The notes: generated from the sequence alone by a model not told the origin. Counted from the stretch's first letter, positions 11,952-24,242 are shown. The stretch is 64,000 nucleotides of DNA from Stictocephala bisonia (GCA_035578905.1 JAQJVL010000248.1:1038501-1102500), one strand, 5' to 3'. Translations and numbers: made by a program.

Positions 11952-12050
11952 GAAGAACTCTTAAAACATGTGTTTTGGGCCAATACTGAAGCTTATACAT
12001 GTTTTTCGTGTTGGTATACCATGTAAGGATATTTAATATAATTTTTCTCT
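11952..12050 (+). repeat. Right half of the dispersed repeat split by a LINE
   Basis: This block resembles 8617-8730 (CTTAAAACATGTGTTTTGGG, ACTGAAGCTTATACAT, TTTAATATAATTTT). It fades into unrelated sequence after about 12050. Confidence 0.8.
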
Positions 12051-12619
12051 CATACATTTGTTTTTAAGAACTCCTAAGACTACACTTTTTGTGTTTAAGT
12101 TTAAGTGAAGTGACAGTGAAGAATTGTAGGATTCGATATTGGTGAACAGTATTGTAATACAATTAAGGGTTGAGAGGTTATAATTTCATACCAATGAAAA
12201 AGTAACTCCATCTCATCCTATTTCAATTACCTGAAGGGTATGATGGCGAATAAATTCAATAACGGTACAGCAGTAGGTACAAGACCTTCACGCTACGGCC
12301 ACAGCTTGTAATAGCTGCTACTTTCTATGTAAAACACCCTCTCACATATGCTTGTAACTAGGATAATCTGTAAGAATGTTTAGTAGATATTAAAGCTATT
12401 TTGTCACTATTAGTTTTAGATCATGTTTGATTAGTAAGTCAGGATTGTTTGCTAACCTGGTGAGGTAAGTTCGTCAAATACAAGCCCATATAACAAAACT
12501 ACACACAAATAGTTTTTGCCACTCTCTTCAAATCGAACTAAACAAGGTACTAAACCTGTAATACAGAAAACTTAATTTTGTAATATGTTTTTCTGTTTAG
12601 TGATCCCAGGTGCTTACAT
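12051..12619. other. Intronic sequence, nothing recognised
   Basis: No long open frame, tandem repeat or inverted repeat was seen. Confidence 0.5.
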
Positions 12620-13088
12620 ATTTACGGCACAGAACAAAGAATAAAATAGAGTAGATACATGGCAATCTAAGTGAAGCCGGAACTCTTACCAATATGGCGC
12701 CCCCTCCACTATCTGCTCAATTCTAGACGGAATGAAAAACTTGTAATGCAGTATTGTGACTAGACCTTAGTCTTCCTACCTTCCAAATGCAATTGAGCTA
12801 ACGTGGCTGGTTGCAATAACAGCAATATAAACAAGCAGGATTAAATATATTTTTACAGATAAATATTATGATATCAATTGATTTTATTATTATTTCCTAT
12901 TACTGTATATTGGCCTACTTCTAGTTGTTTTACTTAGTTTACTGTGGTGTTTAAAACGAATGATTTCAACTTGATCAAACGTTTAATTTCAACAGTAGGT
13001 TACATCAGCTGTGCCCATCTCACCAAGATGGCGAATATCGGCTTCAACTACTACTACACTCTACTTTATTCTTTGCTCTGCGATGTAC
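12620..13088. mobile_element. MITE-like element with inverted ends of about 90 bp
   Basis: The left end (CACAGAACAAAGAATAAAAT, then AGAGTAGATAC, GTGAAGCCGG and CCAATATGGCG) matches the inverse of the right end (CGCCAT/GATGGCGAA, CGGCTTCAACT, ACTCTACTTTATTCTTTGCT, ending near 13082). The centre is non-coding. TACGG occurs just outside both ends and may be a target duplication, but the edges are not exact. Confidence 0.65.
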
Positions 13089-13302
13089 GGTTTAAGCTGT
13101 TGAACTTGTGAGTAGTAATGAAAATGGTGTTTGACAGCTCAGTGTTTAAAAGAAAGTTTTCTGCGCCTGTGTCTACTAGTTGGGAGCTATATTCACCAAA
13201 CAAGTATCCTTGGTGGTTTGTGCCGTCAACTACCTTCCGAACTGAAAACAAGGGTCCTCTCTTGTGCAATTCTCTCACATTTGTATTTTCACCTATAATA
13301 AA

Positions 13303-14553
13303 CAGGGTAATTTGAGAGAGATTGGCACAACTTCAGAGGGTGATAACAGATACAAAAACAATAAAACAGTTTATATAAACAGATTTCCTACTAGGTTTCG
13401 TTTTCAGTTTGTGTGTCCGTTTGTGTTTTTACCAAAATGTTTATATCTCCATAACGGATTGAGCTAATGATTTTAAACTAGGCAGACTTATTTAGTTAAT
13501 AAAGTTAGTTATTGGCAATAATAATGATGAGTAAAATTGCCTAAATATCTCAAGCTGTTTTAAATTGGCAATGTTTAAAAATAATGAACACTAAATATCT
13601 AGGAAACTTTCAATATTACATAAAGAAATTAAACTAGCAATAGTTTAGATAATTTAATTCCAAATGTAATGACACCTCATTTGTAAAAATTGGTTCATAA
13701 ATAGTTGAAAACGCCTCATTTTAGTTCTTAAATGTTTATTCATTTCAAACACTTTTGTTAAAATAATTTCAATCTTTTCCATAATAACAATGATTTCAGT
13801 AAGTTAACAGCTATTCCAAAGGATTAATTAAATTCGATTGTAGTTGTTTGTGATTGTTAATAGGAGTGAGTAATTATCTTCTGTTTGACATTTAATAACA
13901 ACCTTAACAAATATCAGCTGTTTACAAGGTTCCCTTAAATTAAGTAATCAGCTGTTTGACGGCTGAAAATCACTCACTCCTATTAACAATCAACAACTAA
14001 ATCAATAACTAACAAACAACTAAAATAGAATTTAAATAATCCATTTAAACTGCTATTAATTTACTGAAATAATTGTTATTAGGGAAGGGACTGAAATTAT
14101 TTTACTCAAAATAGTGTGAAATGAATAAACATTTAGGATCTAAAATAAGATGTTATTCAATTATTTATGAACCGATTTTTACAAATGAGTTGTCATTACA
14201 TTTGGAAATTATATTTTCTAAACTATTTTTAGTTTAGTTGCTTTTTTAATATTGAAAGTTTCCAAGATATTCGTTGTTAATTACTTTTAAATGCTGCCAT
14301 TTTGAAACGGCTAGGTATGTTTTAGCAATTCTCCTTGTTATTGTTGCCATTAATTCATTGAATAAGGCTGCCAAGTTTCAACCCATGTGCTGAATCCCTT
14401 TTGGAGATATAAATATTTTGATGAAAAACACAAACGGATACACAGATAGAAAACGAAACATAGTAGGACATATGTTTATATTAACTTTTTGGTTGTTTTT
14501 GTGTTTTCTATCACCCTCTGAAGTTATGCTCATCCATCCCGAATCATCCTGTA
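13303..14553. mobile_element. Foldback element of 1.25 kb with arms of about 600 bp
   Basis: The left arm (13303-13920) pairs with the right arm (about 13925-14553). Outer ends are ACAGGGTAATTTG and, inverted, ACAGGATGATTCGGG. Shared inner blocks are ACTTCAGAGGGTGATA, TTTATATCTCC and TTTGTGTTTTT. Near the centre, TTGTTAATAGGAGTGAGT (13855) faces ACTCACTCCTATTAACAA (13973). Identity is roughly 75-80% by eye, so it is old. Its right end is about 150 bp from a calcium channel exon. Confidence 0.85.
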
Positions 14554-14701
14554 TAATGTGTATTTATTTACTAATGAAAACTATTTACTGTGATATGTTG
14601 ATGTAAGTATATGTAATTTTTGTCTACACATACTTTGTTAGCTACCTTCTGGATTATGTATTTGATTTGTTCACTCTAATGTGGTCTTTTGTTTGTTGCA
14701 G

Positions 14702-14841
14702 GAAAAGATTGAATACGTTTTTTTAGTCATATTTACCATTGAATGCGTGATGAAGATAATCGCATACGGCTTCGTTGCTCATTCAGGCGCATATTTGCGA
14801 AACGGGTGGAACTTACTAGATTTTACAATTGTAGTTATAGG
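14702..14841 (+). CDS. Ca-alpha1D: Calcium channel alpha-1 (Cav1) exon: repeat I, S2-S3
   Basis: This exon encodes 46 residues plus two bases of the next codon. It begins [20 protein letters not shown], the S2 helix. The conserved [18 protein letters not shown] follows, the S2-S3 link and S3. The protein is the pore subunit of a plasma-membrane voltage-gated calcium channel. The pattern EYxFLxIFTxECxMKIxAYG with [12 protein letters not shown] is that of Cav1 (insect Ca-alpha1D). The Cav2 type (cacophony) has a different S3. The acceptor is a pyrimidine-rich TTGTTGCAG ending at 14701; the donor GTAAGT starts at 14842. The split codon (GG|T) fits the next exon exactly. The upstream exon, with S1, was not found in the first 14.7 kb. 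Confidence 0.96.
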
Positions 14842-16474
14842 GTAAGTACAACTTCATTATGGGTGTGATATAACGTAAAAATGTTTTAAACCAAAATAAT
14901 TTGTGGACATTAATCAACTTCTTGGTATTGTTTGATTTATTTATTATTTCCTCCGTGAGATCGTGTAACATATTTTCAGTTTTATTAAATGTGCAAATTC
15001 AGTTGAACTACTGGATCTTTTCCGTTAACTAACTACGATAACTATAACTTAGGTTAACCTAGCATAACTAAACCTAACATAACCAAAAGTAACATAACCT
15101 AAACAAACCTAACATAACCTATTCAAAGTAGTGATAGTAAATAACGGAATAGGTCGGAACCACTTTATTGGCATTTTCTTTTAACTTATCGATAGGCTAT
15201 TTACTTATGTAATTTTTCCATTCAAAGGTTGTACTATTAAAAAGTACAATTATTTTCTTGGCGAAGTATTAATTTTTTTATATACTTTTATCAATAAACG
15301 TTTGCTATAAGGCTAAGAAATTTTCTTTCCAACTTACTATTTCTAAAATACTTGTTTGTCAAGAGAATTTAAACATTGTTTGAAAAGTTAATAATTAATA
15401 GTTGTATTACTTTTGTCCGTTGTGATAGTCATTCCAGAAGTGTTATGTTGCTTTACCGTACGAATAAGAAGTATTCTTTACCTTCCAAGATGGGACGTTC
15501 TCTTGCTATTGATTGTGTTCAAAAGGGTTTCACATTAAAAACCAATCTAAAATGTTATCTTTGAAACAGTAAAGTATGAAATATTTATCACGCATATAAT
15601 TGTATGTATGTATTTGTCTTATGTTTTAGCATATAACAAATATATTATTGTCTTATTCATACGAACATGTTTAATAATGTATAAGTATTCTTATATAAAT
15701 TATGTATATTGTTTATTCAAACCAAATTATATTCATTTAAAATATGTTTGATAAGTAATGTAGTCTTTTATATTAGTACAGTATTAAAGAAGAATACCAA
15801 CCAGGAAAATAATGAAAACGTAGTACATAAAATAAAAATTTAACTGTAAATATTTTTGAGTACAATATATCTAAATACATTTTATACGATCGTTTATGTA
15901 TTATTTCATGGTTGTACACAAGTTGGGCTGTGCATTGTCAGTTGTTACGTTTCTTATAGATTCTGTAGGCTATAAAACAACAACAATGATATAAATAGAA
16001 TCCCACAATTATAATTCTAACATTTCTGTAACTATATCACTTATGAAAAATAATATATGTGAATAAGAAAAATAAATCCCATGTGTAACCAACTCCCAAA
16101 GTGATATCTCATAATGAATTTTTTATTTTAAGATTTTTGTAAAATATGGTCAGATCCTCTACAAGTACTCAAACAAAACGTGCAGTAAAATGTAATATAA
16201 AATATTTAAAACAAATCCGCTTGTAATATCAATATAAGGACGTTCGGCAACTATATTAGTTATTAAAATTCCAAAATTATGAAATAAATGTTAAAAACCG
16301 CATGAAAAAATCTTACAAAACTAATAATGGAGTGTTGAAACAAAAAGTCCCCCTTCCCGCCCAACATAAGTAGACTTGATCTTGTCTAAGCACAGAAAAA
16401 CAGGAACAGAGGTCGCTTTAGTATCGCTGCAGCGAACACTTAAGTAGTTGCAGTTAAAAATGTATTACAACTCA
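14842..16474. other. Intron; CCTAA-rich patch at 15010-15165
   Basis: This is the start of the 8.5-kb intron after the S2-S3 exon. At about 15040-15125 there is a run of AACCTAACATAACC-like words. A weak inverted pair flanks it (TTTTCCGTTAACTAACTA near 15017; its inverse with TAGTAAATAACGGAATA near 15137), suggesting a small decayed foldback. Nothing else was recognised; the frame at 15376-15564 resembles no protein I know. Confidence 0.55.
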
Positions 16475-16620
16475 TTTAAATCTTTATAAATCTGTAATAC
16501 ATTCATCCTTGAGTCATTAAGGGGGGATGTTGGAGGGAAATAAAGGGGGGACTGACAGTGTTAGCCCTGCCACGGCGAGCTAAAGCACTAACCACTCGAC
16601 AACCATTCAGCGCACTATTA
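16475..16620 (-). repeat. Dispersed tRNA-related repeat, copy 2
   Basis: On the minus strand it reads TAGTGCGCTGAATGGTTGTC, then GAGTGGTTAGTGCTTTAGCT, which resembles the A-box region of tRNA-derived SINEs. It ends with ACTCAAGGATGAATGTATT. It matches 2142-2300. Confidence 0.5.
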
Positions 16621-16813
16621 GATGCAGCCTCTGTATCTTTATTGTCTGTGGTCTAAGGTAACAAGGAGGTATTATCAGAGTTTCGAAATGGAGGATGCCA
16701 ACAAAAATATGTAGATAGTAACAAATGATTAGTGATTGTAAAAATGAAATCTTACAAAACACTCAAATACAGTGTTAAATATCGGGAAATGTAAAAGAGA
16801 GTTCAAAGTCGGG

Positions 16814-17180
16814 ACAAAGTTATAGTTAAAATAATTGTGAAGTATGCAGTAATAATGGGCCATTGTAACTATACGTGAAGCGTGAAACAAAGTTATGATT
16901 AAAGTAATCGTGAAGTATGTAGTAATACTGGGCCATTGTAACTATACGGAAGCGAGAAACAAATTTATAAAAAATCATGTAGTACAGTATATAGTGAAAA
17001 TGGGCCATTGTAACTTTGCGTGAAGCCTGAAACAAAGTTATAGTTAAAATAATCGTGAAGTATGTAGTAATAGTGAGTCAATTTAACTATGCGTCAAGTG
17101 TGAAACAAAGTTATAAATAATCGTGTATTATGTGGTGATGATGGGCAATTATAACTGTGCGTGAAGCGTGAAACAAACAG
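16814..17180. repeat. Degenerate 73-bp tandem repeat, 5 copies
   Basis: The anchor ACAAAGTTATA or variants recurs at 16814, 16887, 16959, 17032, 17105 and (partial) 17173. Each unit contains GGGCCATTGTAACTAT and a GTGAAGCGTGAAACAAA-like part. Copies differ by substitutions and small indels, so the array is older than the satellites elsewhere. An open frame across it is a by-product. Confidence 0.9.
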
Positions 17181-19029
17181 TAATAGATTGTGGAGTTGAC
17201 AGGAAGAAAGTAATTAACTTGTACTGAATTCATTCAAATTTTACCAGTTATTATCTGATTGAGATAAAAATTACTATAGCTTAAGAAATACTGTGAAAAG
17301 TTATATCTGATGTAATAAAAAAATTAAAATTATCAATTTTAAAATAGAGGACCTACTTAAGAATATGAGACTCGCAGAGGAATTGATTATATTTATAATT
17401 CTTCATGAATAAATAACATATTTGTCAGACTGTGATGACAATTAATTTACGTTCGTAGTTGCTCTTTATTAGGAATACATTTTTCCGTCTACTTTTAAAA
17501 CACAGTCCTAATATACAGAGATGTAATGAGTTTTAACTTAAAAGGAAACGTTTGTTATTTTCATAGATTGTGATTTTCATACTTGTACTAATTAGACTTT
17601 TTTCTTTGACATTTGTCATTTATTATACGAAAAGGTCGGTCAAAAAGAACTTTTAATTCCCGTTACGTTTCCTTACAACGTAACATTATGTGTGCAGCCA
17701 TTCTAGAGTATATTAAGTTTTTATTTTGTTTACGATTCAGTCTGTAAATTAGTCCATAAACATTACATTATTTTAAAAGGGTTTTTATTTAAAATCTTAG
17801 TAACAACCACCCAAACCTCACAGTTTCTAAAGAAGTATAACGATGCCAACATTCCCCCAATGTTTGTTCAATATAATTAGTTAATAATTTAGGGTTTTAT
17901 CTAACATTATACTTTGGTGATACATATAAGTGAGAAAAATTGAAAATATAATTATGAGTTCATACGCGTGAGGATAAAAATGGCTGACGTTTCCTTTAAT
18001 GTCACAAAAAAGACGTTTCTATTTAAGGAGAGTTTTTATAAGCACATCCAAACCACTGTTGTTTGTGTAGTGATGGACTTTTAATTATTTATACCAAGTT
18101 ATAATATGTTTATAAGGTTTTTAGTTAAAGAAGAAATTCTGTAAAGGTATAAAAACGCTAAATCTTATACAATTTTTATTGGCCTTGAATTTCAATACGA
18201 TAGCTTGTTTCTATCACGTGTTTATTGTTTTTTTGTATAAACCTAATATTCAATTATTGTAAAATATTCCTTAGCTGGAAGAATTTATGGACAAAATAAG
18301 GTAAGCATCTCAAAAAAAGGCTAATCAATACAAAACTACAATCTGTAGTGAGGTAAAAACTAGCTTAACTTATATAAGTCGAAAAAGCACCAATCATAAT
18401 ACGAAATATTAATTAAATGAGATATTATGTAATCATTGATCTTGCGTTGATGAAAACTTTAAAAAAAGAAAGGAAAATATTTACGAAAGTGCCTCAAATA
18501 GACTGAAAAAATCACAGCTTCATGATTAGTAAAAATATTGCGTACGTAGAAAATACCATATCAAAATGTAGGACCAACTAGACCAGGGATGAACCTCACT
18601 ATTGTATATAAAAAGAAAAATACACAATAGGGTAAAATATAATAATAACATATTTAAAAAGAAAATGTTAACATTTTATTAAGTATTGAAAAGAGGAAAC
18701 AATATTAATATGTAAGAATAATAATGGAATGTTAACAGTCCTGTGCACCAAAATTGCAATAAATTGTATTATTTGAATACTACCTGTAACAGTAAAACAC
18801 AACTTTACAAATTATTCGCTGTAAGTAAACAGTCGACTAAATTAGATATATGTACGATTAAAACAACACAAATAAAAATGGTTAAATCAAAACAACAGTA
18901 AATTGGCCGTTTTAATTTGCATCTGAAAAAACACAACTTTAACTACAAAACTAATTTGGAATGGAAGTAACAACTTTAAATCTAAGGGATGGACACCATA
19001 AATAATACATTTGATTATAATGTTCTTTT
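17181..19029. other. Intronic sequence, nothing recognised
   Basis: AT-rich, with no convincing open frame or repeat structure seen on either strand. Confidence 0.5.
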
Positions 19030-19035
19030 ATGGTT

Positions 19036-20480
19036 TTCTTTCTTCCTGATTTATTTTGTACTAAATTATCAAGGGGACTTCTGGATCAACAGGAATTTCT
19101 CTGTGAATTGACAAGTTCCAAGGCATTCATTTGTTCTTGCTCAGTAGTGCTTCTCACGTATGACTTCACTATTATTAGGGTTGAGAATTGCGCTCACACG
19201 TTGTCATTGAAACAGAAATTGTAGTACAAATGTTCAAAATCTTAACCTTAGAACTTAGTCTTAAGCGGCCGGTGTCATAACTAGAATCCATAATTTCCGG
19301 TTAAAACTTCGTCAAGTTGTTATCTACATTATGTGGTATCGCTCCTCAGTGGTGGAGTCTCAGCGATACCACTGAGGGTCCCACATCACAGCATGGGTGA
19401 AACGTCTTGTTATCTTGTACATAATGTAGTTAACACCTTGACGCGGTTGTCATTGGAAAATATAGATTCTACTTTCAAAATCTTGTTTAAAGTAGGGAAG
19501 TGTGCTTATTGCATTTATTCAGACATGACATTGAATATTTGGCTTCTTGTCCTTCCAACCAAATTCTTGGAATTCCAACCACTTTCTTCTCCACATAACC
19601 AACTACGCTTTAAAGAGTTCACTGTACGCTTCCAAATCATACAGCCAAAATTGTGTTAGTGTATAAAAAAATTTCTCGTATTTCATGTTTACGAATCTTC
19701 AACCTTCAAGAGGGGTAAACGAGAGGAAATTGTAGAGACTCTATCAGCTTTCGATGGTTGAGAAAGGGTAAATCAAGCTTTAACAAAAATTAATTTATAA
19801 AAAAAGAAATGAATACTGAAAAACGATAATAAGTTTCTGGTTCATCTATTGTGTAATTATCTCTGATTGTTTGTATTGAAGCTCTCCTGGGAAGGAATAT
19901 CAACGGTGATTTCAGTGGCTTCACAAAATGTAATCACATCTGAGAAAATATATTGAAACCCAGTTTCTCTTTTCTCCCTCATATTTGCAACTTCCCTCTA
20001 GATCAGCATGCTTAAGGAAATATATTAGATCAATTTTTTCTACTTGCAAATATGCCGAGAGGCCATATGAAAGACTTACAATCTTGCTCACAATGACAAT
20101 GGCTGCAACAAACTTGCTTTTTTTTGCAAGTGTAATGGAACATTCTTTGGCTTTTTCCCATTACAAATAAATGGCTCTCTTACTAAGAAACCTAATTTAT
20201 TAAATGGAACAGTATTACAATATGCCAGTTGCTTGTTTTCTAAGTAGCAGCGTCAGGTCTATTATGAGAGATACTGCCTTTGGAACTTCAAATTCCTTTG
20301 TCCATGGAGAAATTTGTAAAGTTCAAGAGAAATCCATCCACTTTTTAACAAAGTAAATGTCAATTATTTTGATACTCTGAATCAAGTCTTTGAAAAATAA
20401 AAACCATTTGCCCTTTGAAGAACCCTTAATGTAAAATCCATTTTTTAAATTTGCTTTTCAAGGTAATTACCTGATTTACA
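19036..20480 (-). pseudogene. Decayed hAT-family transposase (ZMYM1/THAP12-like C-terminal half)
   Basis: Translating the minus strand and allowing for many frameshifts and stops gives pieces in the order expected of a hAT transposase. Around 19860-19800 there is EPETYYRFSVFISFF, like the EEYYRxSIFIPFLD segment of DUF4371-type proteins. Around 19500-19440 there is FPTLNKILKVESIF. At about 19221-19181 there is SVSMTTCERNS, the hAT dimerisation motif TxxCERSFS. A SQRN/HREI-like end follows, with KSGRKK near 19040. A small hairpin region (19250-19441) interrupts the C-terminal domain. The matches are short and were made by eye, so the family call is moderate. It lies antisense to the calcium channel and is not expected to be functional. 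Confidence 0.55.
19310..19443. repeat. Nested hairpin inside the hAT relic
   Basis: The outer stem is 25 bp with two mismatches (19310-19334 and 19419-19443). The loop holds a second symmetric pair, GGTATCGCT ... AGCGATACC, overlapping CCTCAGTGGT ... ACCACTGAGG. The interrupted coding sequence on either side (19196-19250 and 19442-19492) is partly duplicated. Confidence 0.75.
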
Positions 20481-20561
20481 GCTTTAAAATCAATCCAATC
20501 TAAGATAAAAATAAACAGAGTTCGCCTTGTTGAGGCAGCAGCGAACGCCTCAGTAGCCGAA

Positions 20562-20985
20562 TACATCAACTGCCGCTTCCACGTCCACTGTTGTGCATTA
20601 CGTACGATCGTGTTTACAGCCGCTGATGCTTACACGTCCACTGTCGTGCATTACGTACGATCGTGTATACAGCCGCTGCTGCTTACACGTCCACTGTCGT
20701 GCATTACGTACGATCGTGTATACAGCCGCTGCCGATTACACGTCCACTGTCGTGCATTATGTAGGATCGTGTATACAAGCACTGGCGATTACATGTTCAC
20801 TGTCGTGCATTACGTACGATCGTGTATACAACCACTGCCAATTACACGTCCACTGTCGTGCATTATGTAGGATCGTGTATATAACCATTGCTGATTACTC
20901 GTTCACTGTCGTGCATTATGTACGATCGTGTATACAACCACTGCCGATTACACGTCCACTGTCGTGCATTACGTCATCTATTTAA
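20562..20985. repeat. 53-bp tandem repeat, 8 copies
   Basis: The word CTGTCGTGCATTACGTACGA (first copy CTGTTGTGC) recurs at 20588, 20641, 20694, 20747, 20800, 20853, 20906 and 20959. Each unit carries the palindrome ACGATCGT. Because 53 is not a multiple of three, an uninterrupted open frame cycles through three peptide versions; this is a periodicity effect, not evidence of a gene. Confidence 0.93.
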
Positions 20986-22180
20986 CGTTATTTTTAATCT
21001 TTGTGTGAAAGTATGAGAGTTGAAAGTACTTATAATTAAATCATTTAAATAATTTTAATCGTGTTTGTAAACAAATGCCTGTTGTTAAACATAAACATGA
21101 CTGAAATAGTTGGGTTAAATAGTTCCTCTTTAACAGGACGTCTCCGAATACCTAATACGAATTTAACGAAATTCTTTCATTCAAATATTTATTACTTTCC
21201 TTAATTACACAATAGCAACTGTATGTTTTGTTTGTAGCATTGAAACCTTCGTTATTCGTCAACGAACACTATGGTTGGAAAGGTTTTCTCATAACTTTCT
21301 TGTAAAGAGATGAGTTAAATAAATTGATACGTCGGCCAGAATGTTGCATACGTAACATTAGAACGTATTGCACATAAATGATCAGTAACCATTGAATTTT
21401 TACGAAGATAAAGTAGTAGTGAATGACGGGCAGTCGGTCAGTAATACTGTATGTAATAGTGGAATGCACGTGAAGGCTCTAGTGTAATACGAAATAATAC
21501 ATCAGATCTTCAACTATTGTACAATCTTCTCATACTTGACTTCTCTCTGCAGTTAAGTGTGTTTACTTACTCCCTGTCAACAACTGTTATAAGAAACATT
21601 AAACCAAGCGTTTCCAACTTATTTTTAACTTTACTTCCTAACCCCCTAGTGTACACTTGCGCCAAGAGTCTAACGCCCAAGATGTACAATAACGTACAGT
21701 ATTACTTAACACACGTAGTTCGGTAGGTAACGTCTACCACATGATTTTCAACATTTGAAGTTAGATTTTTAACTTCAATATTTTGGTAAACCAACTAACG
21801 AAAACACGTATTATAATAAAATCTAACAATTTTTGGGAACAATTATATGGATATGAAAAAGTCTACTGTTTTGATATAAAAACCACTTTCCTGTGATAGA
21901 AGTTTTCTAAAACTAAACAGACTTTAGACAAAAAGCTTAGTTTTCATTTATCCTAACTATCCTAACCTATAAGTAGATTATTCAACCTGAAAAATTTTCA
22001 TATAGCTTTGCTGGCGAAAGGCCATATTAAAAGTGTATTTTATTGGTTTTATATGACAATGTATTAACATGACTGAACTATAACAAATAACCAATACCAA
22101 CTCTAACTCAACGTCACTAACTTTAAAGTAAATAATTAAAAACCGTAAAATAAATTATTATTTTATAATACAGTGTTAAT
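20986..22180. other. Intronic sequence, nothing recognised
   Basis: Only short unrelated open frames and AT-rich sequence were seen. Confidence 0.5.
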
Positions 22181-22182
22181 GT

Positions 22183-22260
22183 GTAGCCTATATTGCTCAG
22201 TGTTTAAGGTTTCGGACTGTGAAGTCCAGGATCCAAAGTTCGAATCCCCAACTGAGCTAA
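22183..22260 (+). repeat. tRNA-like SINE head
   Basis: TAGCCTATATTGCTCAGTG resembles an RNA polymerase III A box. About 35 bases after it, AAAGTTCGAATCCCC (22236-22250) fits the B box GGTTCGAATCC. The acceptor stem does not close as in a true tRNA, so a tRNA-derived SINE or a tRNA pseudogene is likelier than a working tRNA. It sits just outside the foldback at 22348. Confidence 0.55.
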
Positions 22261-22347
22261 CAGTACAGGACTTTAGTCGTTGAGTAAAAGCGCATGCACA
22301 GGCCTGAGAGACCCTTGAGAACTAACGAGTGAAGTTAGAATGTTTTT

Positions 22348-23192
22348 ACGGTAATTATATAGTACAGGGGTCTTGTAGATTTTTTGGCTGAAATGTTTTT
22401 TCATAGTAGATGCAAGAAACAAGAATATGATATTTTTTCAGCGGAAAAGCAGGATTACGAAAATGAGGAAAGTCGGAAATATATTTTGTCCGTACTCATG
22501 ATGTGAGTACTCAAATTGTGCGGACTTTTGTCCTGTTTACGAATATGACAAGGTAAAGACAAATTTGCAAAGGCAATAGAAACATTACTAACCACGTTAT
22601 CGCCGGAAATGTGCCGATTTCAGTAAGGTTACGTTCTGTTAGGATAGGGCTAGGTTAGGTGTTGATAGGTTAGGTTTGGTTGGGTTAAGTTAGGTTTTGG
22701 TTTGTAACGTTAGGTAGGTTAACAACCTAAACAAACCTAACTTAACCTAAGATAACTTAACTAAACCTACCATAATCTAGTCTATCAATTCCCAACCTAT
22801 CCCTATCCTAATAGAACTAACCTACTGAAATCGGCACATTTCCGGCACTAACGTGTTTAATAATTGTTTGATTGTAAAAAACTTGCCATACTCGTGATCA
22901 AGTCAACATTTCGCACAATATGAGTATCCACAGCACTATATTTACAGGAAAAAATAGTTTTCCATATTTCCTCATTTTCGTAATTTTTCCGTCTTTCGGC
23001 TGAAAAAAGGGATCATATTCTTGTTTCTTAGTTATATTTATTTATTTATTTATTCATAAGACGCCGATCGTCAAGATATTGGCGAATGTGGATTTCGAAT
23101 GAGTGTGATGAGTGTAGATGAGCGAATATATCTACTATGAAAAAAAGTTTCAGTAAAAAATCGACATGGTCTCTGTTCTATATAATTACCGT
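22348..23192. mobile_element. Foldback element of 845 bp with a CCTAA-rich centre
   Basis: The outer ends are ACGGTAATTATATAGTACAG and, inverted at 23171-23192, ACGGTAATTATATAGAACAG. The arms then share CATAGTAGA, AAGAAACAAGAATATGAT, AATGAGGAAA and CGGAAATGTGCCGATTTCAG. They meet near 22725 in a stretch of GGTTAGGT / AACCTAAC words. The right arm has about 95 extra bases (23031-23130), starting with a TTTA microsatellite. The right end lies 171 bp before a calcium channel exon. Confidence 0.85.
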
Positions 23193-23309
23193 TGTGATTA
23201 ACATCCTTCTCGCTGAGTAATTCAGAGTAATGTGTATTCAGTACTAATCTCAGAGGGGGGGGGGGTGCAAGAGACCGTCCCTGTGGAGTAATCGTGTGTT
23301 TGGCCTTGA

Positions 23310-24000
<691 letters not shown>

Positions 24001-24242
24001 ACGTGTCGTACTGGCTCCGATGTTAAGTGTTAATTTATATGGGTTTTAGTGTTGTGATCTATACGAATTTTTGCATATGTAAACTATAAATAGTTATTAG
24101 TTGAACGGTTAAGTCGCAAGTGTTATTAATCAGTAGTTAGCCCGTAAATTGTGTTACAAGTTGAATATTTCAAGTTACTGTGTGAAGTTGGAGCTGGTTC
24201 AAGGTCAAGGTCACGTGGTATCAAGGTACAGCTGGCACAACC

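Noticed and set aside
13066..13467. Several 62-70 residue frames around 13.1-13.5 kb
   Set aside because: They cover the edges of two foldback elements and disagree in frame; no domain was seen.
15040..15125. Interstitial telomere repeat
   Set aside because: CCTAA words are frequent but not in tandem array; spacing is irregular.
22183..22260. Functional tRNA gene
   Set aside because: A- and B-box-like words are present but the acceptor stem does not close and the arms are imperfect, so a SINE head is likelier. The same applies to 62277-62400.
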